A stretch of 64,000 nucleotides of DNA from the NCBI GenBank assembly GCA_949825045.1, contig OX463814.1, positions 31,142,383 to 31,206,382 on the forward strand. Direction: 5' to 3'. Both the position numbers and the translations under genes were made by a program. The notes beneath the pieces were generated by a model. That model worked only from the letters and a program-made list of their open reading frames with translations. It did not search any database and was not told where the DNA came from. This document shows positions 1 through 11,055 of the stretch, one piece after another. Source of the DNA: Argyresthia goedartella. Taxonomy: Eukaryota > Arthropoda > Insecta > Lepidoptera > Argyresthiidae. How positions within the stretch are numbered: position 1 is the first letter of the stretch; each line of letters begins with the position of its first letter.

Positions 1-300
1 GAGCCGAGTTCGAAATAATTGCCACTTACGTGATTTATTTGGTTGAAATTAGATTCCAGATGTTATGTTTTCGCTTAGAATACACAGAAAGTAGAACGAA
101 ATCACTCCGAACCGAGAATAACAATGACAAAGACAAATTTCTGTAACCGAAAAACAATTGGCCAGTTTGAATCAAATACAAGTCACTCACATAAAATATT
201 TATAGTCACACGTATATTTATGATTATCCTATTAAATACAACTAGAATTGTAGTTTAATTACACAAGAAAACAATTTATATTTTAATTTTACATAGGATA
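1..300. other. AT-rich sequence with no recognised feature
   Basis: I see no coding frame, tandem array or recognisable repeat here. It ends where LINE-derived coding sequence begins. Confidence 0.5.
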
Positions 301-1400
301 AATCTCAGTCGGTTATTGACCTCAGTGTTGCCACAAGCTGGAGGCAGCCGTGCGCAGGCAGTTGCATTGCGTAGGGTGGATGGTAGTGCTCTGCGGTCCT
401 CTGTTTTTCCTGTGACAAGAGGAGTACCGCAGGGTTCAATACTCGGGCCTCTGCTCTTTATACTGTGTAGCGCTGATATCACTAACTGTATAGAGAGCTG
501 CAAGTATCACCTGTACGCGGACGACGTGCAACTCTACTTTTCTAGCGCGCCGTCAGACACATCTGCTGCCATAAACAAAATAAATGCTGACCTAGACCGT
601 ATTTCCTCTTGGTCGGACAAGAGCTGTTTAGTTGTTAATCCTGGCAAGTCGAAATATGTGGTTTTTGGGTCATCCGTAATACCCTTGAAGCTCTGACTTC
701 CGGGAATGTCGCCGTCATGGGCGAACCAATAGAACGGGTGGTAGAAGCAACCAACCTCGGCCTTTTAATGGACGGGAGTTTGCGCTTTGAGAACCACATA
801 CTAAATGTTGTGAGTAACTGCTTCTATCGCCTTTAAGTTCTATATAATATACGAGATTACCTTAGTGTCGATTTGCGTGTTGACCTAAGTGAATCACTTA
901 TATTATCTAGGTTAAACTAATGTGATGTCGTGTATGACAGGTGCATTACTGGTCGTTCCAAGAGGCTAATACAACCAGTGCAAAACGCATGTGCTCGTTT
1001 TTGTTTCAGAGTCCCTCCCCGGTCCCACATTACTCCATACTTGAACGCCGCTAACTTGCTTAACATGTCTGCACGCCGGCGCCTGCACTTGGCCACTCTG
1101 CTATTCGGGATGATAAGACACAAAACCCCCACCTACCTTTTTAATGAACTGGTTTGTTCCAAAAGTGTGCGCAGGTTCAAGGCAATGGCCATTATACCTA
1201 TCCACCGAACCGCTGCTTTCAGAGGTAGTTTCAAGTTTGCGGCGTCTTAGTGCTGGAATGATATCCCTCCTCCTATCCAAGGGGCGCTTAGCAGATACAC
1301 CTATAAGCGTATGCTTAAAGGCTATTTGTTGACGCTCCAGAAATCAGCCGAGGCTCGAAATTAATCTTAACACTAGCCGGCTAAACTTAAGTTTATTTTC
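301..1400 (+). mobile_element. Decayed non-LTR retrotransposon (LINE) 3' part, reverse transcriptase relic
   Basis: This is a 5'-truncated, frame-broken copy of a jockey/CR1-type LINE. Positions 316-696 read as RT palm with the conserved turn VPQGSILGPLLF and the catalytic box YADDVQLY, followed by a typical 'NADLDRISSWS' stretch. The frame is lost near 690. Homologous sequence continues around 746-800 (ATNLGLLMDGSLRFENH, the usual 'LGV..D..L.w..H' block) and at 930-1250 (the C-terminal 'Q..QNACARFCF' and 'RRRLHLATLLFGM' region). The endonuclease and the N-terminal RT are missing, as expected for target-primed insertion that stopped early. The relic lies directly upstream of the maT transposon. 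It cannot be functional. Confidence 0.85.
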
Positions 1401-1579
1401 ACACCTAGCTTTAGCAGTAACATATATATATATATACACAGTCAGGTCATAAGTTCTGTCACACAATAAAAACTTTTGAATTTAGAACGCTGGCCACAAA
1501 AAAGTTTATTGAATTCGAATTTCGAATTTTTCATGAAAATAAAAATGTGTACATTTTAGAATTTTCCTCATTTTTAAAT

Positions 1580-2070
1580 ATGGAGTGGACACTTCAAAAA
1601 GACCGTGTCGCAGTTATTGCGTTGCATCGTTGCGGTTACGCGCCAATTCAGATTTTCGACTTACTGAAAAATTTGAATTTAACCAAAAGATTCGTGTATC
1701 GTACCATAAAACGATACAATGAAGACTCTAGTGTAGATGACAGGTCAAGAAGTGGTCGCCCTCGCTCTGTCAGGACTCCAGCAGTGATAAAATCTGTGAA
1801 GGCGCGAATTCAAAGAAATCCCATACGTAAGCAGAAACTGTTGGCCCTTCAGATGGGGTTAAGCAGGACCACGGTGAAAAGGGTGTTAAATGAAGACTTA
1901 AGGCTTAGGGCATATCGAAGAAAAACAGGACATCGATGCCGCGCTTTGTTGAAGCGGTACGCGGGAAAAAAGCATTGGGAAATTCTTTTTTCGGATGAAA
2001 AAATTTTCACCGTGGAAGAGAGCTACGACAAACAAAATGATAAGGTGTACGCACACAGCAGTGAAGAAGC
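1580..2070 (+). pseudogene. maT transposase, N-terminal half
   Basis: The ATG at 1580 opens MEWTLKE-like sequence found in both copies. It carries two helix-turn-helix-like segments typical of paired-type Tc1/mariner DNA binding ('GYAPIQIFDLLKNLNLTKRFVYRTI', then 'LLALQMGLSRTTVKRVL'), joined by the GRPRSVRTP linker. The first catalytic aspartate is in ILFSDEKIFTV. Twelve residues present in the other copy (after the GHR motif) are missing here by in-frame deletion. Coding is cut at 2070 by the inserted transposon. In the family this protein cuts and rejoins element ends at TA targets; this copy cannot make a full protein. Confidence 0.88.
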
Positions 2071-2372
2071 TATACTCTATCCACCGAAACGAGTTAATAG
2101 GGGAAAAATGAACTGGCATGTGATTGGTCGAACAATGACGTTAAGGCTGTGTTCACAGCGCGAGTTTTTTTAGTTTGTTCGTGCGACTCGTACTGTTCAG
2201 ACGTGCTCACTGTGCTAGTGCAATCTATTATTTTATTTTTTGACTCGGCTTGTTATTTGGACTCTGGATAATTTTGTTACGTGTGACCCGGCTTTGTGAT
2301 TGATTGCATTCCTAAAGACTTGGCGCTTGTATAACGGACTTTTTGAGTTTACTGTCGATTTGCCTAAGTGAG

Positions 2373-3911
2373 ATGGCCGACAGTTTACATGGAGGTAACT
2401 CTGTGGAAAAAAGGCGACGACGAGCCTTTTCCTCGACTGAAAAAACAATGATATGGAACATGTATCAATCTATGAGGAGTTCCATGGAATCCCCTTCAAA
2501 CAATGACGTCATGAAAGCTGTTGCATCATCTATGGGTGTTCATTGGATGTCCATCTATAGAATTCTGAAAGAGAAAGAAACTAAAAATGTTTTAAATTCA
2601 CCCAAAAAAACAAGAAAACGTACTTTCATTGTAGACACAATCGACGACTTAACTAAATGTGCTATAAGAAGAAAAGTTCACGATTTATTTTCCCGAAATG
2701 AGATACCGACATTGGACAAAATAATGAATTCAATAAATGAAGATGGTACTTTGGGGACATTCAAAAGATCAACACTTCATAAAATCCTTAAAATGATTGG
2801 ATTTAGGTACATTAAAAGATGCAGGAACAGCTTATTGATTGATCGTGACGACATATTTTTTTGGCGGAGGAATTATTTGCGGACAATGAAAATGGCAAGA
2901 GAAGAAAAGAAAAAAATATATTACTTGGATGAGACTTGGCTCAATGAAGGCCATACTACTACAAACGTATGGACTGATACAAATGTGAAAAATAAACGCG
3001 ACGCATTCCTTGATGGCCTGACAACTGGATTAAAAAATCCTTCCGGTAAGTTCTTTAACATAATTCCATTGTTAAAACTGTCTTTGTCATTAATGCAATT
3101 CTTTGAAAAGGTTTGAATGTACCTGAGCGATCCTTAATTGGCGGCACTTATTGTTTGTTATGTTATCTTAAACTGTGTGAGCGTTAACTTTGTATCAGAT
3201 CATTCAATACAATTTTTTATTGTTCCAGGAAAAGGAAAAAGGTTAATAATTACTCATATTGGAAGTGATGATGGATTTGTAGAAGGGGGCTTACACGTGT
3301 TCGAGTCAAAAAAGCAAGGAGATTACCATCAAGATATGAATGCCGAAGTGTTTGAGAATTGGTTCAAAAATATTCTTGAAAAGTTACATGATAATTGTAT
3401 TATTGTAATGGACAACGCTTCGTACCACTCAAGAAAAGTAGAGCAAATTCCGACTGAAAAAAATAAAAAACAAGAGATAATTAATTGGTTGAAAGAAAAA
3501 CAAATCCCCTTTCAGGATGATTTATTAAAACGAGAGCTACTGAATATCGTAAAAAATCATAAGGAGCAGTACGAGGCGCGTGTCGTAGACGAAATGGCGA
3601 AAGCTAAAAATAAAACTGTGGTACGACTTCCGCCGTATCACTGCGAATTAAATCCGATAGAGTTGATCTGGGCTCAAGTTAAAGGACATGTCGCATCCCG
3701 CAACAAAACATACAAGATGGCAGAATTAAAAATTTTATTAAACAACTCAATTCAAAATATTGACGCTGCAAAATGGAAAAAATGCATAAAACATGTCGAA
3801 GAGATAGTAGAACCGAAAATGAATGCCTTGGACAGAAATGTGGAAACAATGACCGAAACATTCATAATAAACGTGGGAAGTGACAGCGACAGTAGTGATA
3901 CGTCGGAATAA
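2373..3911 (+). CDS. DD82E transposase, two exons (2373-3045 joined to 3229-3911)
   Basis: Exon 1 starts at ATG 2373 (MADSLHGG; an earlier TTG in frame is not needed) and exon 2 ends at the stop ending at 3911. Joined, they give 451 residues without a break. The N-terminus has a basic patch (KRRRRAF) and a helix-turn-helix-like segment (NDVMKAVASSMGVHWMSIYRIL), then 'KRSTLHKILKMIGFRY'. The catalytic residues are D in YYLDETW, D in IIVMDNASYHS and E in CELNPIELIW; I count 82 residues between the second and third. The tail is acidic (SDSDSSDTSE). The gene lies between perfect terminal repeats, so it should encode the enzyme that mobilises this element. No frameshift or stop is seen. Confidence 0.85.
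3046..3228 (+). other. Intron in the DD82E transposase gene
   Basis: The donor is CCG|GTAAGT at 3046 and the acceptor TTTATTGTTCCAG ends at 3228. The intron is 183 bp, phase 1, and AT-rich, with stops in the exon frame. Removing it rebuilds a glycine codon and joins NPSG to KGKRLIITH with no residue lost. Without splicing the protein would stop before its second catalytic residue. Confidence 0.8.
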
Positions 3912-4185
3912 TTTAATTAATTGTATATGTTAAACTATTTAAATATACATAATTTTATTTTAAAACATTGTCTTAATATTTTTCTTTCTTTCTCTAAGTT
4001 CAATACAAAATACTTAAGTGGTTTTAGTGCTTACTATTGAGCGCACAAAATCATCGCATATGAACACACCTTAACTTTTTATCAGTATAGTTGACGCCCA
4101 CTCACCTTTTTGTGTCCTTATCTTTTGTAAGGGATTGTGCGACAGAGACAATGCTCTATTAACTCGTTTCGGTGGATAGAGTATA

Positions 4186-4696
4186 GCAACTGTATTCCGC
4201 GTGTCCAACGAGGTCATTTTCCATCCTCGCTCATGGTTTGGTTGGGAGTCTCTTATTGGGGCTTAACTGAGGTACATTTTTGTGAGAAAGGCGTAAAAAC
4301 TAATGCAGTTGTGTATCAAAATACAGTCCTCAAGAACCTTGTGGAACCTGTTTCTCATACCATGTTTAATAACAGGCACTGGGTATTCCAACAAGATTCT
4401 GCGCCAGCTCATAGAGCGAAAAGCACACAAGACTGGCTGGCGGCGCGAGAAATCGACTTCATGGGCACGAAAACTGGCCCTCCTCCAGTCCAGATTTGAG
4501 TCCGTTAGATTACAAGATATGGCAACACTTGGAGGAAAAGGCCTGCTCAAAGCCTCATCCTAATTTGGAGTCACTCAAGGCATCCTTGATTAAGGCAGCC
4601 GCTGATATTGACATGGACCTCGTTCGTGCTGGGATAGACGACTGGCCGCGCAGAATAAAGGCCTGTATTCAAAATCGCGGGGGTCATTTTGAATAA
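4186..4696 (+). pseudogene. maT transposase, C-terminal half (frameshifted)
   Basis: This continues the gene interrupted at 2070. It holds the second catalytic aspartate (VFQQDSAPAH) and, after a one-base loss near 4462, the third (SPLDYKIWQHL) in the next frame. Using the other copy, where this stretch is not shifted, I count 37 residues between these aspartates, which defines the maT group of mariners. The stop is at 4694-4696 after GGHFE, followed by an AATAAA-like run near the terminal repeat. Confidence 0.86.
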
Positions 4697-4818
4697 ACTT
4701 TATTACCATAAGAATCTATGTTTTATTAAGTTCATTTTGCTATATAAATGTTTACATAAATAATAAACATGTCTAAATTATTTCATATTGCACATGTGAC
4801 AGAACTTATGACCTGACT

Positions 4819-5380
4819 ATATATATATATATATATATATATAGTTATACCCACTCGGTAAATGTTAATCAGACGGGTTGTGTCATCAGTTAATTGTTGA
4901 TCCGTTGGCAATCGTTGATCGAAACAGTTTTTGTTGATCTAATGTATAACTCTGCATACAAATGTGGCTCCGATTGGATCAACAATTGCTGTCCGACTGG
5001 TGGCAACATTACGAACTATTCATAGCATTTTTTATACAAATCCGCTCCGTCAATTGTTGATATGATTCAAATGGACCAATCAGGGACGAACTTCTCCACG
5101 ATTGGTTGTTTTCTATTATGCGCTGTTGCCACTTTGCTTCACAAACAATATCCAACTTCTAACGTTCTAAGGAAGTTGGCGACGATTCTAACAGTTAGAA
5201 TCGTCGCCATAAAAACTTCGCATTCAAAATACGTATCGTGTGAAACTATGGACGGCTTAATGTTGTCGGCAACGGTGGTCACAAACAAAAAAGTAAAAAA
5301 AAGCATTTGTTGTGTCGGAGATACGACCGTAAATTAAAAGTGGAACTTCTTAATATGTTGCCTTTTTACTTCTGATAGAA
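4819..5380. other. (TA)n tract, TGATCAACAATTG motif cluster and a perfect hairpin
   Basis: An AT dinucleotide run borders the maT end. Between about 4894 and 5062 the motif GTTGATC or its complement occurs five times, often within ATTGTTGATC, in both orientations; similar clusters occur near 12121-12370 and 44209-44265. A perfect palindrome with 16-bp arms and a one-base centre lies at 5177-5209 (TGGCGACGATTCTAAC arm). An open frame at 5062-5337 has no family resemblance. The whole may be a short non-autonomous transposon, but I could not define its ends. Confidence 0.4.
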
Positions 5381-5401
5381 AAACAAACTGGTTGTACAAG
5401 G

Positions 5402-5680
5402 GTGTACTTTAAAAGTAGGTATAAAGTCAGACTGCGTATCACAAAACCACGACGAAAGGAGACGAACAAACTCAGCAAGTACCTTGTCATGGCTCATGAG
5501 GTTACGGCCATGTGGGATTACTGTCCCGACAGTGGTTTCAGCGAAAAGAGTCTCGACGAACACCTTAAGAAACTTCGGATGCTCGGATGGCTGGGTCATA
5601 TGCAGAAGGCGGTACTCCTTGACACGGCACGCATCGTTAGGAGGTTCCTCACTCTGCGACCCGAACCACCGGTAGTTTGA
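5402..5680 (+). pseudogene. C-terminal relic of an RT-bearing mobile element
   Basis: The reading contains 'KYLVMAHEVTAMWDY' and 'MQKAVLLDTARIVRRFL', a pair of blocks I associate with the far C-terminus of reverse-transcriptase proteins repeated throughout moth genomes. The segment between the blocks is shifted in frame relative to that pattern (the second frame over the same DNA reads VPTVVSAKRVSTNTL). No RT core is nearby, so it is an isolated tail. The family assignment rests on memory of the motif only. Confidence 0.45.
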
Positions 5681-5739
5681 GTCTTGTTTAGCTGCCGGCG
5701 GCACACTAGTTTTTTTTTATATGTGCTTTTATCATTTAC

Positions 5740-6593
5740 TACTTCATCATTATACATACGATCATTAACATCGATTCACAATCACTCATAGACCATATTG
5801 ACAAGACTTTCAATGAGTTGAAATTGGAGCTGCAGAGCTTCAAGGCCTCAATTGCTGACCAGCTCACCAGGATGACGACCTCTGTTGAGTTGTGGGAGTC
5901 CAGGGCCAACACTATGGAGAATACTATCTCGGAACTATCCTCAACAGTTGCGTACTTAAAGAACGAGAATGACTCACTCAGAACCGACCTGAACAAGCTC
6001 CACACTGATTTCAACAATATGGAGCAAGCCTCACGGATGTGCAACCTATAACTCCAAAATCTGCCTGAGAGTAAAAATGAGAATCTTGTACACGTCGTGG
6101 GAGCTCTTGGCACTCTGATTGGCTGTCCGGTACCACAGGAGTGCATAAAAGCAGTCCATCGTGTCCAGCACAACGTGTCGAGCGCGCGCCCGAAGAACAT
6201 CATCATCCAGCTGACGACGCGACGTATTCGCGACTCAATCCTGGCCGCTGTACGGAAACGCCGCACCATCACCATTGATCAGCTGACGAGCGCCGTATAC
6301 GGCCCAGGTATCCCCGCAAACGCCGCCACAGGATCCCCCGCAGGCCCCACTGATCCCTCCTACTCCAACGCCGCCGCAGTCACCACCCCCGATAAGGATA
6401 AATCACGAGAAATATTTATCAACGAACATCTCACACTCAACAAAAAAATCCTTTACAAGCAAGCAAGAACTGTGGCCAAGGACAAGAAATACAAATACGT
6501 ATGGTAACAAAACGCAACCATCCTTGTACGTCGGGCCGATGGCACCAAGGCGATCGCGATTAGAGAGTATAGCGATTTGGATAGACTGTGACT
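5740..6593 (+). pseudogene. LINE ORF1 (coiled coil + FP25-like domain), broken
   Basis: The frame is open from before 5740 without an ATG, so the true start is lost. Residues from 5760 to 6040 form a coiled coil (ELKLELQSFKASIADQL through TVAYLKNENDSLRTDLNKL). After a TAA at 6049-6051 the same frame resumes with 'LQNLPESKNENLVHVVGALG' and 'IKAVHRVQ', then 'INEHLTLNKKILYKQAR' and 'KKYKYVW'. That pattern resembles the FP25-type domain found in ORF1 proteins of insect CR1-like LINEs, which bind element RNA. Another stop follows KYKYVW, yet the usual 'NATILVRRADGTKAIAIREYSDLDRL' tail is still readable to about 6590. ORF2 starts about 190 bp downstream. Confidence 0.75.
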
Positions 6594-6781
6594 CATAGAA
6601 CCAGTGCCCCGAGTTATCTCATTTGAACTTCCTGTTTTGCATGTTTTTTCGATAATCCCTACATATATTAAACCCATAACAACGTCTGAGAATACCACTA
6701 TTCAATGTAACACAATTGGCGCGGTCTTTATCTATGGCCATCTTTTACATAATTATCGTTATTTTCAATTATAAAAAGTGT

Positions 6782-9616
6782 ATGTCGTTTTATTATCAAA
6801 ATTGTAATGGTATGAAGAGTAAACTGTCGGAAATTTATACAAACATACTACATTGTAACTATGATGTTATAATGTTGACCGAGACAGGACTAGATGGAGG
6901 CATTTACGATCAGCAACTTTTCGACAGTCGCTACGTTACTTTTCGAACAGACCGGAACGGTACCAACAGCCGTAAGCAAAGTAAAGGAGGAGTATTAATA
7001 GCCGTGGTCAAGTCATTAGTCGCAGTACGTCTTAATGAGTGGGAAGACCCCAGGCTCGAACAAGTACTTGTCTCTCTTTCGCTTGCAAACCAAAAATTTA
7101 TTCTTTGTGCTGTTTACATTCCCCCTAAATCATCAAAAACAGTTTATGAAATGTTTCTGAACAATATAGAAGATCTATTTACTAACTTCTCTAATGACAG
7201 TTATTGCATCGCCGGTGACTTTAACATCCCCAATTTACACTGGTCAGTTAAGGCTGACGACAACCCTTTACCCAATGAAATAAGTCAATTGCTAGTGAAC
7301 ACATGCAGCCTCATTGGTTTGAAACAATTTAACACAACCCCCAACGTAAATGACCGTACTTTAGATCTTGTGCTGTGTAGCAACACTATCACTGTTTCCT
7401 CACCCGATGTTATATTATCTAAACTTGATGTACACCACCCTGTTCTTGAATTTGACTTTGAATGCCAATGCACCAAACCTCTACTGAGCAAAGATACTCC
7501 AAAATACAACTTTAATAAAGCAGATTTCGACTCCACAAATTAAATGAAATTAACTGGTCCGAAACTCTTAATCATCTCGATGCTGACAGTGCAACAAACA
7601 TATTTTACAGGATTATTTACGGTATTCTCGACGATTTAGTACCACTCAAGAAAGGGAAATCCGAAATGTTTCCCTTCTGGTTCACCCCAGCATTAATATC
7701 ATGTCTGAAGCGCAAACATAAACTATGGCGCAAGTGGAAAACCTACAAATCTCAACTAGACTACGCAGAGTTTTCTATGTTGAGAGCACGATGTAAGGAC
7801 CTAATTGAAAACTGTTTCCGTGACTTCACGTCTCACACCGAAAAGTCCTTAAGTATTAATATTAAACACTTTTGGAAATACGTATCGGCATTGCGTAAAA
7901 ATGACAATGGTTACCCCAACAAGATGTCATTTAAGAACCAACAGTCTGAGAATCCGGCGGAAATAGCAGAAATGTTCTCATCATTCTTTAGCTCAGTGTA
8001 TGAACCTAGAGACAACGTGGACGGGCTCGACATGGACAACCTACCTTTATCACAGGACTCCCACCAGATTGCGAACTTGCAATTCAGTAATAAAGATATC
8101 TTAAAGGCTTTGTACAAACTAGACACCAAAAAAGGGGCCGGCCCAGATAAATTAACTCCGTTCTTTCTTAAAACCTCCTGTACGGGAGGTTTTAAGAAAG
8201 AACGGAGTTAATTTATCTCGGTCTGTCTACCCCAATAACTATATTATTTAATAAATGTTTACGGGAAGGGATCTTCCCCGAGGTCTGGAAACTCGCACAT
8301 GTCACGCCTATACACAAATCAGATTTAAAATCCAAAGTCGAGAACTACAGACCTATCTCCATCCTTTCAGGAATCCCAAAAGTATTTGAATCCCTTGTAC
8401 ACTCTGGACTCTACGCCGTCCTGGAAACCCAAATTACAGAGCATCAACACGGTTTCATGAAAAAAAAATCCACCGTCACAAACCTTCTTGTTTTCACTAA
8501 CTTTCTATTCGAATCTATGGACAAGCGTTGCCAAATAGATGTCATTTATACAGATTTCCGTAAAGCATTTGATAAAGTCGATCACCTTCTGCTGCTCCGC
8601 AAGCTTGCTTTTAATGGAATCCGCGGAAATCTGCTGCGATGGTTCGCTTCTTACATAAGCAATAGACGCCAAGCGGTTGTAATCAATGGCCATATTTCAA
8701 AGGTCTCGTGTGTCTCCTCAGGGGTGACTCAGGGCTCAATCTTGGGACCATTACAATACATCCTGTTTGTCAACGAGATTTGTGAATGTTTCCATCATAC
8801 AAAAATATCCATGTTTGCAGACGATCTTAAGATTTACAAAATTATTAATTCTAACGAGGACTGTACTCTTTTTCAAGAGGATCTTAACAGATTCTCCCAA
8901 TTCTGTTCAGACAACAAACTATTCCTAGCTTTCGACAAATGTAAACATGTTACTTTCACAAAAAAACATAATGGTATAACAACAGACTTCAATATCAATG
9001 ATCACATTATAAGCAAAACCAACAGCATTAGGGACCTTGGCGTGACTCTGGACAGCAAACTACAATTAGACGACCACATAGACAAGATATGCAAAAAAGC
9101 CTATCAAATGCTAGGTTTCATATTAAAAGTAGGAAAAAACTTCCGAAGCACTGAGACATATATTACCCTTTACAAAACACTTGTTCGCCCGCAGCTCGAA
9201 TACGCATCCGTAGTCTGGGACCCATTATGATTATGATCCAAAAAAAGTTTCTAAGATGCCTACACTACAGAATGACCCGCAATCACCTACACTACCAAGA
9301 ATTACTACACCAATACAAGTTATTATCTCTTGCCGATAGGAGACAGGTGCTCGGAGCAACAACACTATTCAAAATATGCAATAATTTGTATAATTGCCCA
9401 CAGTTGCTAGAACAAATAAAATTTAGAGCCCCTGCACGACAGACCCGTCTCCAAAACCTATTTGCTGTCCCCGTAAGTAACACCAACGCCGGCCTTAGAG
9501 CACCCTTGGGTAGAATCTGCGACAACTACAACAAAAACCTTGCCTCGGTCGACATCTTTAATAACACACTAAACAAATATAAAAATCTCTTGCATGATTT
9601 GCTCTTTTCCAAATAA
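6782..9616 (+). pseudogene. LINE ORF2: endonuclease-reverse transcriptase, frameshifted
   Basis: I place the start at ATG 6782 (MSFYYQNCNGMKSKLSE), the standard opening of the endonuclease domain. Endonuclease motifs seen: 'YDVIMLTETGLDGG', 'GGVLIAV', 'YIPPKSS', 'CIAGDFNIPNLHW' and, near 7430, 'DVHHPVLEF'. A frameshift near 7540 leads into the RT linker, then 'KKGAGPDKL'. The frame breaks at the inverted duplication 8145-8218 and resumes with 'ENYRPISILSGIPKVFE', 'DFRKAFDKVDH', 'SGVTQGSILGP' and the catalytic FADDLKIY near 8815. A small deletion near 9225 shifts the last part, which ends at 9616. The protein would nick target DNA and copy element RNA; this copy cannot. Confidence 0.88.
8145..8218. 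repeat. Perfect 34-bp inverted duplication inside the LINE RT
   Basis: Arms 8145-8178 and 8185-8218 are exact reverse complements, separated by six bases. The left arm encodes the expected 'DKLTPFFLKT' of the RT; the right arm is the same DNA inverted, and the normal RT reading resumes straight after it. The second arm is therefore an insertion into this copy. Confidence 0.92.
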
Positions 9617-9854
9617 ACTTGAAACCACTTATGTATAAAACCATCTAAATTCCTCCTTCCCGCACATCACATTGTAATACAGACGTAAACTATTCCTTTT
9701 TTTTTCCAAATGTAATCTGCATGTTAGTACGTAAGTTTCCTACAATAACTATTTGTATATCAGTGAGAAACGTCCATAGGGACTGAGTTAACTCAATCCT
9801 TCATGTATAATTATCGCAGTCTTATTCCACTCATGTACCCTGCCTGTTCTCCGA

Positions 9855-9877
9855 ATAAATAAATAAATAAATAAATT
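9855..9877. repeat. (AAAT)n LINE tail
   Basis: Five to six AAAT units follow the LINE 3' UTR and mark its 3' end. Confidence 0.8.
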
Positions 9878-9879
9878 GA

Positions 9880-11040
9880 ATGACGCAGTGGGAAATAAAA
9901 CTATCCCCTGAAGGAGTTCAAAGAGGGTTCAAAGTTTTAATGTTCAAGTTCAAGATTACTTAAATGACAGGACTGTATGGGGTTAATCTGGCTCAACACA
10001 GACCTTGCTGTTAATAATTTTGTAATTATTTATTCCTGCTTATTAATCATAACAATTAAATTTTTCATATTTGTATTATTTAAGCACAACCTATTTTTAA
10101 AAGAGATCTAAAAATAAATCTGTGGGAGTTTCTACGCCCTTCTTCTCCCACAGTGGTCCAATGTAGAGAAGAGGCAAAAAATGACGTTTGCTAAGTATAT
10201 GTAAATATCTACAGTAATAAAGTACTTTGACTATTGACTATTGACTATTGACTATGGAGAGCAATCATTTTTCTTAGATGATAAAAAGGTTTACGCAGAC
10301 AAAGTCGCGGGCAACAGCTAGTTACTAATAAACAAACTAAATTAATTTCATCGTAAATTGAGTTTTGCTAGCACGCAATTCAGTATGTAGGGGTTTGTAA
10401 AAATAAAGGATTGTAACTATTAATAGAAACGAGAGTCTCTTTCAAATAAAGTTGAAAATATGCTTATGCTTGTAGCACAAGTTACAAACCTTAGACCAGG
10501 GGACTCACTGGGTTGCGTTAAATCTTTTTTTAGAATCCAATGACATTCTACATAAGTTGCCTAATCCGGGAAAAGAGAAGGAGCTGTTCAATTTGTGGCT
10601 GTACGCTGCGATATTTTGGGACTTCCAAATGATCACATATATCTATAAATACCGACGTGTATATTACAGACATTTTGATTAAAAAGACCTCGCCGGAACC
10701 GATAATCATCGACGCCAGCTCCAAACTTATAGTAAACGGGTTGTAAGTTGTATGATTTTTATTAAGTATAGTCAGCATCATAAACATGTATATGTCACCA
10801 TTTGATTGTGAACACCGTCAGTTTATAATCTTACTCGCGTTATTATAAACTCTCGAGAAATTGTGAACTGTCAAAGCTGTTCACATTTTAACGCAATATT
10901 TTTCGTTAGTTTATAAACCATCAATGTCGAATCCTCAAATTATGAACTGAGATTGAATCGGCATGCTACGGACCGCATACACAAAAACGAGGTAGGTTAG
11001 TTTATTTAGGTTGCTTCAGTTGCCCGAAGGGCAAACCGCC
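9880..11040. other. Non-coding sequence; no gene seen apart from a LINE 3'-end relic
   Basis: No supported gene. The stretch 10080-10256 is a LINE 3' end listed separately. A hairpin-like phrase about 'aaaactcgagaaa' and short frames at 10548-10787 show no family pattern. Confidence 0.5.
10080..10256 (+). repeat. LINE 3'-end fragment with (TTGACTA)n tail
   Basis: The block 'TTCTACGCCCTTCTTCTCCC' and 'GGTCCAATGTAGAGAAG' is followed by 'ATCTACAGTAATAAAG' and four copies of the heptamer TTGACTA. The same block in reverse orientation lies at 23762-23875 in a carboxypeptidase Q intron, there with a different tail. The layout (UTR, AATAAA-like signal, short tandem tail) is that of a LINE 3' end. 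Confidence 0.6.
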
Positions 11041-11055
11041 CAGAAATAATTCAGC

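Larger units (their letters stand above)
2073..4183 (+). mobile_element. Intact-looking DD82E Tc1/mariner-type transposon nested in maT
   Basis: A perfect inverted repeat of 30 bp (2071-2100 and 4156-4185) bounds the element. Taking the duplicated TA at 2071-2072 and 4184-4185 as target site leaves a 2111-bp element with 28-bp terminal repeats beginning TACTCTATCCACCGAAAC. The insertion point is clean: the flanking maT coding sequence joins up as in maT copy 2. It contains one transposase gene (2373-3911) with an intron. Spacing between the last two catalytic acids is 82 residues, which matches the lineage reported under the name Sailor (name from memory). Perfect ends plus an unbroken spliced frame suggest recent activity. 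Confidence 0.87.
1440..4818. mobile_element. maT (DD37D mariner) transposon copy 1, split by a nested transposon
   Basis: The ends are inverted repeats of about 24 bp: the left end at 1440 reads AGTCAGGTCATAAGTTCTG and the right end at 4818 is its complement, set in TA-rich flanks. The transposase is in two halves (1580-2070 and 4186-4696) separated by a 2.1-kb second transposon at 2073-4183. A second copy without that insertion lies at 54236-55534 and lets the breaks be read directly. Relative to it, copy 1 has lost 36 in-frame bases near 1936 (12 residues) and one base near 4462. Both copies are dead, but they are very similar, so the family moved fairly recently. Confidence 0.88.
5740..9877 (+). 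mobile_element. Near full-length but inactivated LINE (CR1/jockey-type)
   Basis: Order of parts: ORF1 (5740-6593), then ORF2 with apurinic-type endonuclease (6782-7540) and reverse transcriptase (7546-9616), then a 3' UTR ending in an (AAAT)n tail at about 9855-9877. The 5' end lacks an ORF1 start codon, so the copy is slightly 5'-truncated. It carries at least one nonsense codon in ORF1 (6049-6051), frameshifts near 7540 and 9225, and an inverted duplication at 8145-8218 inside the RT. Despite these it is one of the more complete LINEs in the window. Confidence 0.9.

Noticed and set aside
5062..5337. 91-residue open frame
   Set aside because: It runs through the motif cluster and the 16-bp palindrome, has no recognisable motif, and no second copy supports it.
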